DNA from: Nitrospira sp. | GTDB lineage: Bacteria > Nitrospirota > Nitrospiria > Nitrospirales > Nitrospiraceae | Reading direction: 5' to 3' | Length of the DNA stretch: 64,000 bases | NCBI GenBank assembly: GCA_022226955.1 | Contig: CP092079.1 | Coordinates: 1,581,053-1,645,052 of the forward strand | Part shown: piece after piece, positions 43,939 through 53,443 of the stretch | How the letters are laid out: every line of letters begins with the position of its first letter | Numbering within the stretch: the first letter of the stretch is position 1 | Notes under the pieces: model-generated | What the model saw: the letters and a program-made list of their open reading frames with translations, nothing else | Databases searched by the model: none | Told to the model about the DNA's origin: nothing | Position numbers and translations under genes: made by a program

Positions 43939-44397
43939 TTAGTCGGGCACCGCCAGCTGCCCTGCGTCCAAAACCTGGGTACGCGCCACCTCGTCGCCAA
44001 GGCGTCGTCCCTGCTCATTGCCTACAATTAAGACACTTTCAAAGGCCAACAGGGCCACGGATCCGATCCACCCGACATACGGCACCGCAAACAGCAATTG
44101 GGCTGCGCCGAATGGCAAATTCCGGATAATCGATTCCCGAAACCCAGCCGCCTCGCGAACATCGAGACGCATGGTCTGCAACCCCACCAACCGCTTCCCG
44201 ATACTTCTCCCACCCGCAAACCCATCCGCGATCAAAATATAGGCGAGTCCGGACAGAAACCCAACCGGCGGGGCAACCTCATCCGCAGCCACGACAATGA
44301 ACACATCGATCAACTTCGCGATAAATCGATTGAGTACATGGGCCTTGGGATAGACGGCCCCTTCGATGAGCTTCGCGGCAGACCCCACCCCTATCAA
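43939..44397 (-). CDS. RDD-family membrane protein
   Basis: 152 aa; TTG start at 44397 with AAGGAG about 8 nt upstream. Starts LIGVGSAAKLI, then the RDD triad (AKLIDVFIVV with Arg/Asp arrangement at VLNRFIAKLIDVF) and three membrane helices. A later IGKRLVGLQTMRLDV segment is typical of the family. Function unknown. Promoter at 44423-44451 on the same strand, and possibly co-transcribed with mreB. Confidence 0.8.
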   Translation of the reverse strand: MIGVGSAAKLIEGAVYPKAHVLNRFIAKLIDVFIVVAADEVAPPVGFLSGLAYILIADGFAGGRSIGKRLVGLQTMRLDVREAAGFRESIIRNLPFGAAQLLFAVPYVGWIGSVALLAFESVLIVGNEQGRRLGDEVARTQVLDAGQLAVPD

Positions 44398-44422
44398 GGA
44401 ATCTCCTTCTAATTAATGGCAA

Positions 44423-44451
44423 AGTATAACAAAATCAAATAACTTGCACAA
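44423..44451 (-). promoter_or_regulatory. Sigma-70-like promoter upstream of the RDD/mre genes
   Basis: Minus strand: TTGTGC (44451-44446), 17-bp spacer, TATACT (44428-44423), 26 bp before the RDD start. The rest of the 44452-44681 divergent spacer holds no other clear site. Confidence 0.65.
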
Positions 44452-44681
44452 ACAAACTGCCTGCCTCTTTCCTACGTCTATCGTTTTTATCGAGACGACC
44501 ATGCCAAACGGCGATAGGGATAATACGTGCCTGGCATGAACCTGATTCCTCCATGCGCCGCACCTCTTGCAACCCATCGTTCTTTAGCAGATCGAACGCG
44601 GTCGATGCCCGCACATGATCTTGCCTTCAGTCGCAGCGCCAAGTACAATCCCCGGACCATTTTGCGACGGAGAGGATTGGC

Positions 44682-45380
44682 ATGATCAAGGTCATTCGAG
44701 ACGCATCGCACAACTACCCCTGGCTCTTAAAATCAATCATGGGCATTCTGGCGATTGCCTTCATCATTACCATGGGCTGGTGGGGGTTTGGAGATGATCA
44801 AGGCAATACCGTCGCCACGGTCGGCGAACTAGCCGTTTCGCGGGATGAGTTTCGGCGCGCCTACGAAAACATGTATCGCTTCTACAAGGAAAAAGTGCCC
44901 GGAGAGTTCAAGGATGAAACGATCAAACAATTTGTCGTTGAACAACTAGTCGACAACCGTCTCTGGCTGCTCGCCGCGAAGGATATGGGCATCACTGTCT
45001 CGGACGGAGATTTGCGCGCGATGATCCTCCAGGTTCCCGAGTTCCAGAAAAACGGCGCGTTCGATCCGGAGCTCTATCAACGGCTCCTAGCCGCAAACCA
45101 CCTCACCCCGAAAGTCTTCGAAGAGGCGCAGGCCAAGGAAATCCTCGGCAATAAAGCACGCATGTTTGTCCGAGATGCGGTGGCCTTAACGCCGTCGGAA
45201 ATTTCCGAAGGCCAGGCCCTGATGACCAGGCAACCGGACGCCGATCCCACCAAAGCCACCGCGGCAAAGGATCGCGTGCTGGAAGACATGCTCTTCCAAA
45301 AGCAACAACGCGCGTTGGTGGCGTTTCAGGAGTCGCTCAAAGGCAAAATCCCCGTCAAAGTTCACCGGGAATTGCTGTAA
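44682..45380 (+). CDS. Membrane-anchored PpiD/SurA-like protein without a PPIase domain
   Basis: 232 aa. Cytoplasmic start, one membrane helix (about 15-37, LLKSIMGILAIAFIITMGWW), then a SurA_N/PpiD N-terminal chaperone-like domain (VATVGELAVSRDEFRRAYEN, LVDNRLWLLAAKDMGITVSD, GAFDPELYQRLLAANHLTPK). PpiD-type proteins normally continue with a parvulin domain of about 90 aa; here the protein ends instead after a helical tail. GGAGAGG precedes the ATG. It probably assists folding of exported proteins. Convergent with queA. Confidence 0.75.
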   Translation: MIKVIRDASHNYPWLLKSIMGILAIAFIITMGWWGFGDDQGNTVATVGELAVSRDEFRRAYENMYRFYKEKVPGEFKDETIKQFVVEQLVDNRLWLLAAKDMGITVSDGDLRAMILQVPEFQKNGAFDPELYQRLLAANHLTPKVFEEAQAKEILGNKARMFVRDAVALTPSEISEGQALMTRQPDADPTKATAAKDRVLEDMLFQKQQRALVAFQESLKGKIPVKVHRELL

Positions 45381-45417
45381 CAGGGCTCGCACGGATCCCG
45401 CGCACCGGATCGCCGAC

Positions 45418-46437
45418 TCAGAGGATCAGCATCGCATCGCCATAACTATAAAAACGATAGCGCTGCTCCACCGCTTCAGTGTAAGCGTTCCGCATCGTTT
45501 CCACGCCGGCTCGCGCAGAAACGAGCATCAGGAGCGTTGTCCTGGGCAAGTGGAAATTCGTCATCAGCGCATCGACCACCTTGAAGCGATACCCCGGCGT
45601 AATGAACAGCCGACTCTCACCGACGGCTGCCTGAAGCCCTCCCGCCTGCTGTGCGGCTGATTCGAGCGCGCGGACCGCGGTGGTTCCCACCGCAACAACC
45701 CGCCCTCCGGAAGATTTTGTCTTACGGACCGCCGCGACCGTCTTCGCACTCACCTCAAACCATTCCTCCCCCATCTGGTGATCTTCGATGCGCTCCACCA
45801 CCACCGGCTTAAATGTCCCTGGCCCCACATGAAGCGTCACCGCGGTTGTCTCCACTCCCCGATCACGCAAACGGCCCATAAGCTCGGGCGTAAAGTGCAG
45901 GCCGGCTGTCGGAGCGGCAATCGCACCCTCCCGGTCCGCAAAACAGGTTTGATACCAAACCGCGTCTTCCGGCTGCGCCGATCGCTTGATGTACGGCGGA
46001 AGCGGCATGCGCCCATAGACACGCAAGAAGTCGGTAACAGGAACCTGACTCGCCACGCGAATTTTCGTGCCGTTCTCATCGCGCTGCACGACTGTCGCGC
46101 TGGCATCTCCGTCAAACAAGATCGACTGCCCCACGCGAAAATTCCCTTTGAGCATGACCTCCCAGACCGCACCGCCACAATCCTTGACGAACAGTACATC
46201 CACAACCGTGCCCGCCGGCTGTTTGCGTCCGGACAGGCGAGCCGCTAAGACCTTCGTATTGTTCACCACGAGCAAATCCCCTGGCGCCAACAGCTCCGGG
46301 AGATCGGATACCTGTCGATGCGACAAGCCTCCCGTCCGTGAATCGAGACAGAGCAAACGCGCGGCATGACGCGGCAATACGGGCTCGGAAGCGATCAGAG
46401 TAGGATCGAACGGAAAATCGAATTCAGAGAGATTCAT
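45418..46437 (-). CDS. queA: S-adenosylmethionine:tRNA ribosyltransferase-isomerase
   Basis: 339 aa, full length. Starts MNLSEFDFPFDPTLIASEPV, with DLLVVNNTKVLAARLSGRK and DREGAIAAPTAGLHFTPEL; ends with FYSYGDAMLIL. These are standard QueA landmarks. It adds the cyclopentenediol ring in queuosine synthesis of tRNA. The ATG directly abuts the stop of the SpoIID-domain gene. Confidence 0.95.
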   Translation of the reverse strand: MNLSEFDFPFDPTLIASEPVLPRHAARLLCLDSRTGGLSHRQVSDLPELLAPGDLLVVNNTKVLAARLSGRKQPAGTVVDVLFVKDCGGAVWEVMLKGNFRVGQSILFDGDASATVVQRDENGTKIRVASQVPVTDFLRVYGRMPLPPYIKRSAQPEDAVWYQTCFADREGAIAAPTAGLHFTPELMGRLRDRGVETTAVTLHVGPGTFKPVVVERIEDHQMGEEWFEVSAKTVAAVRKTKSSGGRVVAVGTTAVRALESAAQQAGGLQAAVGESRLFITPGYRFKVVDALMTNFHLPRTTLLMLVSARAGVETMRNAYTEAVEQRYRFYSYGDAMLIL

Positions 46438-47652
46438 CTAAGAAGTCGGAACCGGGGGCATTTTCGTCAAGGAAGCATTCTGCAACTCAGTGCCAGGATA
46501 ATAGTACCGAAGGATTGATGAGAAGGAATACCCGAGTTCGGCCAGCTCCTTCGCGCCCCACTGGCAGAGCCCCACGGCATGGCCGGCGCCGTATCCGGCC
46601 AGGACAATGTCCTGGCCCACAGCCTCAATGGTAAATTGCGTGCTCGGCACCACGGTATACCCGATTGCCTTCCGAAGATCCTCGCCTCGCAGAATGAGCT
46701 CGCCCTTGGAATGCAGAATGCGCAATTTGGCAACACGCCCGGCGCGGCTGAAACCCACTGGCGTCATCGTCGCAATCGTTCCCACCGGAAAGCCCTGCTG
46801 CCTGAGATTGCGCTCCAGCGTCGCCACTCTAAAGGACGCCTTCCATTGATAATACGGAGACTCCACATCGAAGGGACATTCGACCCCCTTCAAATACGGC
46901 AAGTCTTTCGACCAGACCACCATCGAATCCTCGGTGATGCCTGCGGCGGTCGAAGAAAATGCCGCGTAGATCGGAGCCCCTTCATAGGTCACCACCAGGC
47001 CGCGAGTCGACTCCACCGCCTCCTGCACGCGCGCGTCCACGCCCTGCCGTCCACGATAGACCTGATCCTGAATGCTCGCCGCCACATCGTAATCGCGCGA
47101 CGCACTCAGCATATGCTGATAGAGCGCATAGGTTCTGGCCGCGACGGCCTGCACTTTGAGCATTTCCGCATGCCAAGTGGAATTCACTTCAGCCGGCACG
47201 ACTCCCTTCACATACTCCTCAAGATCGACCTGATTGATCACCAGCAGGCCTTTCCCGCGCCGGACCAGATGCACCAGCCCGCTCACATGCAACGCGCCCC
47301 GCTCATCGGCCGGTTGCAACGCGGCGCCATGGGTTCCGCCAGACGTCCTCGGCAGCCACAACTTCAGGTCGCGATCGCCTGCGCGAAGCGTGAGCTGTTC
47401 CCCGGCAACTTTAGTCCCGTTAAGCAAAAGCGCCGCGCCGCGCAATTCGATATGCAGCGCGTTCTTAAATGAATAGGACCGGCTCTGCCCGTCGGTGACC
47501 CACAGCACATTGTCGGCACGCACCTCGATCCGCTGGACATCCGAGGCCATCAAGACGCGAATCGACTCCGCCGCTTCGACCGGCGCGCTCATTCCGAGAA
47601 TGGTCCCGAGAGCGACAAGCCGCAGATACTGTCCTAACGCTTGAAAAGCCAT
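46438..47652 (-). CDS. SpoIID/LytB-domain protein (secreted amidase-enhancer/lytic family)
   Basis: 404 aa. Signal peptide (about 1-27), an N-terminal beta-rich part (about 35-130), then the SpoIID domain: DLEEYVKGVVPAEVNSTWHA, MLKVQAVAARTYALYQ and AGYGAGHAVGLCQWGAKELA. SpoIID is a lytic transglycosylase in endospore formers; non-sporulating bacteria have homologues of unclear function, likely in peptidoglycan remodelling. The start overlaps the preceding gene by 19 nt. Confidence 0.85.
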   Translation of the reverse strand: MAFQALGQYLRLVALGTILGMSAPVEAAESIRVLMASDVQRIEVRADNVLWVTDGQSRSYSFKNALHIELRGAALLLNGTKVAGEQLTLRAGDRDLKLWLPRTSGGTHGAALQPADERGALHVSGLVHLVRRGKGLLVINQVDLEEYVKGVVPAEVNSTWHAEMLKVQAVAARTYALYQHMLSASRDYDVAASIQDQVYRGRQGVDARVQEAVESTRGLVVTYEGAPIYAAFSSTAAGITEDSMVVWSKDLPYLKGVECPFDVESPYYQWKASFRVATLERNLRQQGFPVGTIATMTPVGFSRAGRVAKLRILHSKGELILRGEDLRKAIGYTVVPSTQFTIEAVGQDIVLAGYGAGHAVGLCQWGAKELAELGYSFSSILRYYYPGTELQNASLTKMPPVPTS

Positions 47653-47888
47653 GATAGAAAATAGAATAGCAGACTTAACCCGATACTAAGCACCAGGCTG
47701 GTTCCCAGAGGCGCAAACAACGAAAAGGAATCGCGTTTAATTGAAAGATCGCCCGGCAGTTTTCCGATCCATCCGAACCATCCGCCCAACCCAGGAATCC
47801 GGTCGCTGAGGACAAACAGCAGCCCCACCGCAACGAGCCCGCACCCGGCCGCAATCAGGAGTTTCCCGACAGCGCCCCATTCATCCAT
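47634..47888 (-). CDS. DUF2905 small membrane protein
   Basis: 84 aa from ATG 47888, overlapping the asd stop by ATGA. Two membrane helices (about 7-25 and 56-80) and the DUF2905 signature segment WFGWIGKLPGDLSIKRDSFS. Function unknown; conserved small protein often found with housekeeping genes. Confidence 0.85.
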   Translation of the reverse strand: MDEWGAVGKLLIAAGCGLVAVGLLFVLSDRIPGLGGWFGWIGKLPGDLSIKRDSFSLFAPLGTSLVLSIGLSLLFYFLSWLFKR

Positions 47889-48910
47889 CAGCCCTGCACC
47901 AGACACTCGGCAATTTGGACGGCATTCAACGCGGCGCCCTTTCGCAGATTGTCGGAGACCACCCAAAGATTGAGCCCATTCGTCACCGACTCATCTTCGC
48001 GAATGCGACCAACATAGACTTCATCTTTTCCAGTGGCGTCCAATGGCATGGGATAGAGTTTCTTCAACGGGTCATCGTAGACCAGTACTCCCGGCATGGC
48101 CGCCAGCGCCGCACGGGCATCGTTGGGGCTCAACGGCTTCTCCAATTCCACATTGATCGACTCGGAATGGCAGCGCAGCACCGGCACCCGCACCGTGGTG
48201 GAGGTCACCCGCATCTTCGGCGCATCCAGAATCTTTCTCGTTTCCCTGACAATCTTGATTTCTTCCGAACATTCGCCAGACTCAGCGAAAGACCCGATAT
48301 GCGGCAGCAGATTGAAGGCAATCTGATACGGATAGACCTCGGCTTTCACATCGCGAAAGGCCATCAACGCCCTGGTTTGGTCCAGCAATTCGTCCATCGC
48401 CGCGGCGCCGGTGCCGGACACCGATTGAAATGTCGTCACGACGACGCGCTTCACCCCCACCGCATCGTGCAGCGGCTTCAGCGCCATCACCAGCGGCGTC
48501 GTGGTGCAATTGGGAATGGACACGATCCCCCGTGGAAGCGACCGCAACGCAGCGGCATTCACCTCGGGAACCACCAGCGGCACTTGCGGATCCATCCGAA
48601 AAACCCCGCTGTCGTCGATCACGATCACCCCGGCCGCACCCAAGCGCGGGCCGTACTCTTTGCTGATCGCATCGGTCGCGGAAACAAACGCAAAGTCGAC
48701 GCCGGCAAAGGAAGACGACTCCGTCAACTCTTCAACCGTCCACTCCTTGCCTTGGCACGTCATCACCTCGCCGGCTGAGCGCTTCGAGGCAAACAAGCGA
48801 AGTCCGGCAAGCGGGAAATTCCGTTCCTCCAAAATTTCCAGGCTTTCTTTGCCGACCGCCCCGGTCGCTCCGAGAATGGCTATGGTATACGCTGACTTTT
48901 TCTTGAGCAT
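47888..48910 (-). CDS. asd: Aspartate-semialdehyde dehydrogenase
   Basis: 340 aa from ATG 48910 (AGGA about 11 nt upstream; the longer frame from 48940 is less likely). N-terminal NADP-binding AILGATGAVGKESLEIL, catalytic SIPNCTTTPLVMAL (Cys), GTGAAAMDELLDQ. It reduces aspartyl phosphate to the semialdehyde for lysine, methionine and threonine. On the minus strand after the NHL-repeat gene. Confidence 0.94.
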   Translation of the reverse strand: MLKKKSAYTIAILGATGAVGKESLEILEERNFPLAGLRLFASKRSAGEVMTCQGKEWTVEELTESSSFAGVDFAFVSATDAISKEYGPRLGAAGVIVIDDSGVFRMDPQVPLVVPEVNAAALRSLPRGIVSIPNCTTTPLVMALKPLHDAVGVKRVVVTTFQSVSGTGAAAMDELLDQTRALMAFRDVKAEVYPYQIAFNLLPHIGSFAESGECSEEIKIVRETRKILDAPKMRVTSTTVRVPVLRCHSESINVELEKPLSPNDARAALAAMPGVLVYDDPLKKLYPMPLDATGKDEVYVGRIREDESVTNGLNLWVVSDNLRKGAALNAVQIAECLVQG

Positions 48911-48920
48911 GTGCAGGATC

Positions 48921-50123
48921 CTATTCCAACGAGAGCGCACGAATACGGTGATTAAAGGTGTCGGCGATCAAGAGGGTCCTTTCGCCATCCGCGACAATGC
49001 CGAACGGATAACAGAGCCCAGCCTCCAGCGCCGCCCCGCCGTCTCCGGCGGATGATGCAGCCCCGACGCCAGCAATGCGTGTCAACAGACCGGTTGCCCG
49101 GTCCCACCGGCGAATCAGATGGCTGTCCGAATCGGTCAGGAACAGATTGCCATCCCGATCCAGCACAATGCCAGACGGGCGCGATACGCTGCTAGACGGC
49201 GGATCGTCGGGCGACTGATAACGATAGCTGCCTCCGTCGCCGGCCACCGTCGCAATCGTGCCGGTGGAAAGATCGACGGACCGGATGCGGCCATTGAACG
49301 TATCGGCAATATAGAGCGTTCCCGCCGTCACGGCTAACCCGCTGGGCCCAGCAAGCGCTGCTTCCACCGCCGGCTTGCCGTCTCCATCGTAGGCCGCCGA
49401 TCCCGTTCCCGCGATGGTGCGAATCGTCCCGCTCTTCAAGTCTACCGCGCGCACGCGATTATTACTCTGGTCCGCAATGTACAACTGTCCCTGCGCATCG
49501 ATCGCCAGCGCCGCCGGCTCGTTCAGCGCCGCACGATCAGCCGGCCCATCGTCGCCGGAAAAGCGCGCTTGTCCGGTGCCGGCTATCGTCGTAATAATTC
49601 CCGTCTTGGCATCCACTCGGCGAATGCGATGATTCATCGTATCGGCAATATACAGATGGCCCTGCGCATCGACCGCGACCGCTGTGGGAAAATTAAGGAT
49701 GGCCTGAGTGGCAAGCCCACCGTCTCCGTCAAAGCGTTTCGGCGCCGCGGCCCCAACGAGATACCGCACCGTCCCGCTGAGATCCGTCTGCTGAGTAAAC
49801 CGCTCGGTCGTCTTGTGGCTCGTGTCAGCCAGCGGATCCGCCTCTTCCTCGTAGACGGCATCCGCGCTTGCCGATGCAGGAGCCAACGCTGCGCCTTCTG
49901 GTGCGCAACCGGCCACCGTCGTCATCAAACCGGTGACGCGATCAACCCGACGCACAACATGGTTCTCGGAGTCGGCGATGAAGAGATGCCCTTGGCCATC
50001 AATCGCCAGTCCCTTCGGCTCGTTCAACGCCGCCTGCAAGGCCGGCCCGCCATCACCGGAAAATCCCGGATCGCCGGTCCCTGCCCGCGTCGCCAGCGTC
50101 CACGATGTAAAGAGGGTCGCCAT
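48921..50123 (-). CDS. Cytoplasmic NHL-repeat protein in the leu operon
   Basis: 400 aa, no signal peptide or membrane segment. Six NHL-type blades of the form GDGGPALQAALNEPKGLAID, then GHLFIADSENHVVRRVD, suggest a beta-propeller. One blade is interrupted by about 45 residues (GCAPEGAALAPASASADAVY and onward). No catalytic or binding motif known to me. It lies 14 bp downstream of leuB and next to asd, so it is co-transcribed with amino acid biosynthesis genes, and the reason is unclear. Confidence 0.75.
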   Translation of the reverse strand: MATLFTSWTLATRAGTGDPGFSGDGGPALQAALNEPKGLAIDGQGHLFIADSENHVVRRVDRVTGLMTTVAGCAPEGAALAPASASADAVYEEEADPLADTSHKTTERFTQQTDLSGTVRYLVGAAAPKRFDGDGGLATQAILNFPTAVAVDAQGHLYIADTMNHRIRRVDAKTGIITTIAGTGQARFSGDDGPADRAALNEPAALAIDAQGQLYIADQSNNRVRAVDLKSGTIRTIAGTGSAAYDGDGKPAVEAALAGPSGLAVTAGTLYIADTFNGRIRSVDLSTGTIATVAGDGGSYRYQSPDDPPSSSVSRPSGIVLDRDGNLFLTDSDSHLIRRWDRATGLLTRIAGVGAASSAGDGGAALEAGLCYPFGIVADGERTLLIADTFNHRIRALSLE

Positions 50124-50137
50124 GCGAAAATCCTGTC

Positions 50138-51211
50138 TCAGTTCAAATTGCGCAGAATCGCGTCGCCCATTTCGGTCGTGCCAACGACTCTGGTTCCTGG
50201 ACTCTGAATGTCCTTGGTGCGATAGCCCATATCGAGGGTTTTAACGATGGCCTGCTCAATCGCCTCGGCCTCTTTCTCAAGCTTGAATGCGTAGGACAGC
50301 ATCATGCCAGCGGACGCGATCGTCGCAATGGGATTCGCAATGTTCTTGCCGGCAATGTCCGGCGCGCTGCCATGAATCGGCTCGAATAATCCGACCTTCG
50401 CGCCGATGCTGGCCGAGGGCAGCATGCCGATCGACCCGGTCAGCATGGCCGCCTCGTCGCTGAGAATGTCGCCGAAAATATTGTTGCAGACCATCACATC
50501 GAACTGGCGCGGATTGCGGACCAACTGCATCGCGGCATTGTCCACGTAGATATGATGCAGCTCGACGTCTGGATAGCTCTTCTGCACCTCGATCATCACC
50601 CGGCGCCATAACTCGGACGATTCGAGCACGTTGGCCTTATCGACCGACGTGACCTTCTTACGCCGCTTGCGCGCCGCCTCGAAGGCCACCTTGCCGATCC
50701 GGCGAATCTCTTCGGTCGTGTAAACTTCGGTATTCACGCCGCGCTCTTCCCCATTGGCCAGCTTTTCGATGCCCTTCGGCTTCCCGAAGTAGATACCGCC
50801 GGTCAATTCGCGCACGACGAGAATGTCGATCCCATCGATCACTTCGCGCTTCAATGTGGAGGCATCCAGTAGATTGGGATAGACCTTGGCGGGGCGCAGA
50901 TTGGCGTAGAGCCCCAAGGCCTCGCGGATGCCGAGCAGCGCCCGTTCCGGCCGCAGGCTATACTCCAGCCCTTCCCACTTGGGCCCGCCGACCGCGCCCA
51001 GCAGCACCGCATCGCTTTGCTTCGCCAGCGCCAGCGTTTCTTGGGGGAGAGGCACGCCCACTTTGTCGATCGCCTGGCCGCCGATGTCGGCCGAGGCGAA
51101 TTCAAACGAATGCTGATACTTCTCCCCGATGGCTTTCAAGACCTTAACCGCCTCGGGAACGATCTCGCGACCGACTCCATCTCCCGCCAATACCGCAATC
51201 TTCGCTTTCAC
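50138..51211 (-). CDS. leuB: 3-isopropylmalate dehydrogenase
   Basis: 357 aa from GTG 51211, with AAGGAG about 8 nt upstream (the longer frame starts at 51241). [20 protein letters not shown] at the N-terminus, [10 protein letters not shown], and the metal/NAD segment [20 protein letters not shown] with [13 protein letters not shown]. It oxidises 3-isopropylmalate in leucine synthesis. Separated from leuA by a cupin gene. Confidence 0.95.
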   Translation of the reverse strand: MKAKIAVLAGDGVGREIVPEAVKVLKAIGEKYQHSFEFASADIGGQAIDKVGVPLPQETLALAKQSDAVLLGAVGGPKWEGLEYSLRPERALLGIREALGLYANLRPAKVYPNLLDASTLKREVIDGIDILVVRELTGGIYFGKPKGIEKLANGEERGVNTEVYTTEEIRRIGKVAFEAARKRRKKVTSVDKANVLESSELWRRVMIEVQKSYPDVELHHIYVDNAAMQLVRNPRQFDVMVCNNIFGDILSDEAAMLTGSIGMLPSASIGAKVGLFEPIHGSAPDIAGKNIANPIATIASAGMMLSYAFKLEKEAEAIEQAIVKTLDMGYRTKDIQSPGTRVVGTTEMGDAILRNLN

Positions 51212-51246
51212 GTCACGCGCTCCTTCCTGCAAACAACTCAACCGCC

Positions 51247-51609
51247 TTACTCCGCGACCTGTTCATCTTCACTCCGCCAGGCCGGATCGACCAGGCATAA
51301 AAACTCAATGTCCGTCGTGCCGATATTTTCAAGCGACTGATTCCCGCCGGGCGGCACATACACCACCGAGCCGCCTTCGACGAGCTGGGTGTCGTGCTCG
51401 ATACTGAACCGCCCTTGCCCGGCGATAAAGTAATACACCTCTGACGACGCTAGCCGATGCCATTTAGACCGTCGCCCTGGCGCCAGCCTGCCATGCGCAA
51501 GGCTATAGCCCAATTGCACCGACTGTTTGGCCGGATGCAGCAGTTCACGAAGAACCGTATGGTCTCCGGCGAGAAATTCCGGGCATTCCAAGAGAGTTCG
51601 CTTGAGCAT
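51247..51609 (-). CDS. Small cupin-domain protein
   Basis: 120 aa from ATG 51609; a GTG at 51648 is possible. Single cupin with [20 protein letters not shown] (metal-His motif 1) and [19 protein letters not shown] (motif 2, with the second His absent). It may bind a small ligand or act as an isomerase; no substrate can be named. It lies between leuA and leuB, so its expression follows leucine supply. Confidence 0.75.
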   Translation of the reverse strand: MLKRTLLECPEFLAGDHTVLRELLHPAKQSVQLGYSLAHGRLAPGRRSKWHRLASSEVYYFIAGQGRFSIEHDTQLVEGGSVVYVPPGGNQSLENIGTTDIEFLCLVDPAWRSEDEQVAE

Positions 51610-51693
51610 GACTGGCCGCCCCAACCGGTCCGCATCTCGCACACCCACCGCCCGCGGACCGCAGAGCTAATCACTCTAGCGTGGCGGGAATGG

Positions 51694-53241
51694 TCAAATC
51701 AAGCGGACTTTCTGCTCGCCCTCCGCCTGCTTGGACGCCATGTACGCCAGTCGATTCAACGCGGTCAGGTACGCCCGGGCCGCGGCCACAATGATATCCG
51801 TATCCGCTCCATGGCCCGAAACCGTGCGGCCATCTTCTTCCACCCGCACCGACACTTCTCCTTGCGCGTCCGTCCCGCCCGTAATCGCATTGACGCCGAA
51901 CATCAACAATTTGCTCTTCGTCTTTGTAATGGCCGCAATCGTCCGATAGACCGCATCGACCGGCCCATCGCCAGTGCCTGACGCTTTCACCGCCTGGCCA
52001 TCAATGCTCAATTCCACCATCGCCGTCGGCACGAGATTCGTGCCGCTTTCGACATGGAACGATTTCAAGACGATCCGCTCGGTCATCTTGGCCAGCTCTT
52101 CCGACACGATGACTTCCAAGTCTTCTTCAAAAATTTCCTTCTTCTGATCGGCCAGCTTTTTGAAACGTTCAAAGGCGTGATTGAGCTCCTCCTCGCTGAG
52201 CTTGTACCCCAAATCATCCAACCGCTGCCTGAAGGCATGGCGCCCAGACAACTTGCCCATGACCATCTTGCTCTCGATCAACCCGATCGATTCCGGCCGC
52301 ATGATTTCGTAGGTGGTCTTGTCCTTCAACAAACCGTCCTGATGAATGCCGGAGGTGTGCGCGAACGCATTCGCGCCGACAATCGCCTTATTGGGCTGAA
52401 CGACCATCCCGGTAATCTTGCTGACTAAACGGCTGGTCTTGGCGATTTCTTCGGTCCGGATGCCGGTATCGGCCTGATAAAAATCCTTCCTGGTCCTGAG
52501 TCCCATCACGATTTCTTCCAGCGACGTATTGCCGGCCCGTTCGCCGATCCCGTTGATCGTACATTCGACCTGGCCGGCGCCATTCACAATCGCCGCCAAA
52601 CTGTTCGCGACGGCAACGCCCAGGTCATTGTGGCAATGCACCGAGATCACCGCCTGCTTCGCATTCGGCACTTTGTCGAAAATCCCCTTGATCAACGCGC
52701 CGAACTCTTGCGGCACGGCATAGCCGACCGTATCGGGAATATTGATCGTTCCTGCCCCGGCGGCGATCACCGCTTCAATCACCTCGTAGACATAGGATTG
52801 GTCCGAGCGGCTCGCGTCCATCAACGAGAATTCGACATCGGCCAGATAACCCCGCGCGCGCTGGACCATCTCGACCGCGCGCTTCTTCGCCTCTTCCCGC
52901 GTCATCCTGAACTGATGTTTCAGGTGGATGTCGGACGTCGAGAGGAAGGTATGAATCCTGGCTTTCGGCGCGCCCTTGAGCGCTTCCCAGGCCCGGTCGA
53001 TGTCTTCCGGACGAGCCCGCGCGAGGCTGCACACCGTCGGCCCCTCAACCTCCAGCGCAATCCGGCGAACCGCCTCGAAATCGCCGGGTGAACTGTAGGC
53101 AAAGCCGGCTTCAATGATATCGACGCCAAGCCGCGCCAGCTGCTTCGCCACCATGACTTTTTCTTCCACATTCATGCTGGCGCCGGGCGACTGCTCCCCA
53201 TCGCGCAATGTCGTATCGAAAATACGAATCATCCGTTCCAT
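51694..53241 (-). CDS. leuA: 2-isopropylmalate synthase
   Basis: 515 aa from ATG 53241, with AGGAGGT 6 nt upstream. IRIFDTTLRDGEQSPGASM (active-site entry), SVHCHNDLGVAVANSLAAI (metal ligands), GNTSLEEIVMGL, and a C-terminal LeuA allosteric domain (about 375-515) that binds leucine. First committed step of leucine synthesis. Transcription passes through the T-box leader at 53393-53655 and the inverted-repeat element at 53262-53388. Confidence 0.95.
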   Translation of the reverse strand: MERMIRIFDTTLRDGEQSPGASMNVEEKVMVAKQLARLGVDIIEAGFAYSSPGDFEAVRRIALEVEGPTVCSLARARPEDIDRAWEALKGAPKARIHTFLSTSDIHLKHQFRMTREEAKKRAVEMVQRARGYLADVEFSLMDASRSDQSYVYEVIEAVIAAGAGTINIPDTVGYAVPQEFGALIKGIFDKVPNAKQAVISVHCHNDLGVAVANSLAAIVNGAGQVECTINGIGERAGNTSLEEIVMGLRTRKDFYQADTGIRTEEIAKTSRLVSKITGMVVQPNKAIVGANAFAHTSGIHQDGLLKDKTTYEIMRPESIGLIESKMVMGKLSGRHAFRQRLDDLGYKLSEEELNHAFERFKKLADQKKEIFEEDLEVIVSEELAKMTERIVLKSFHVESGTNLVPTAMVELSIDGQAVKASGTGDGPVDAVYRTIAAITKTKSKLLMFGVNAITGGTDAQGEVSVRVEEDGRTVSGHGADTDIIVAAARAYLTALNRLAYMASKQAEGEQKVRLI

Positions 53242-53261
53242 AGGATCACCTCCTCGCAATC

Positions 53262-53388
53262 TCAGACTGCTCAAACAGACTGTCCACCGAGGCCGCAGGC
53301 GACACATGCACCGCAGGCGTACCCGCAGGGTACGTTGAGGATGCATTGACGCCAAGAACAAAGTTGGCGGTCTGTTTCAGCAGTCTGA
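53262..53388. repeat. 127-bp inverted-repeat element between the T-box and leuA
   Basis: 19-bp terminal inverted repeats (53262-53280 TCAGACTGCTCAAACAGAC; 53370-53388), 18 of 19 positions matching. An inner perfect palindrome GTACCCGCAGGGTAC lies at 53319-53333. It would form a long hairpin in the leuA 5' leader. The architecture looks like a miniature inverted-repeat element; I recall similar ones in Nitrospira genomes but could not check. Confidence 0.6.
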
Positions 53389-53392
53389 AAAT

Positions 53393-53443
53393 AAAAAAGC
53401 CTCCACCCCCTACATCCTTGCTAAGGATCAGGGGCGAAGGCTT
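53393..53443 (-). terminator. T-box terminator stem before leuA
   Basis: On the minus strand, AAGCCTTCGCCCCTGATCC pairs with a downstream GGATGTAGGGGGTGGAGGCTT around a short TTAGCAA loop, followed by a TTTTTT run (53398-53393). Alternative pairing with the T-box antiterminator is expected. Confidence 0.8.
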
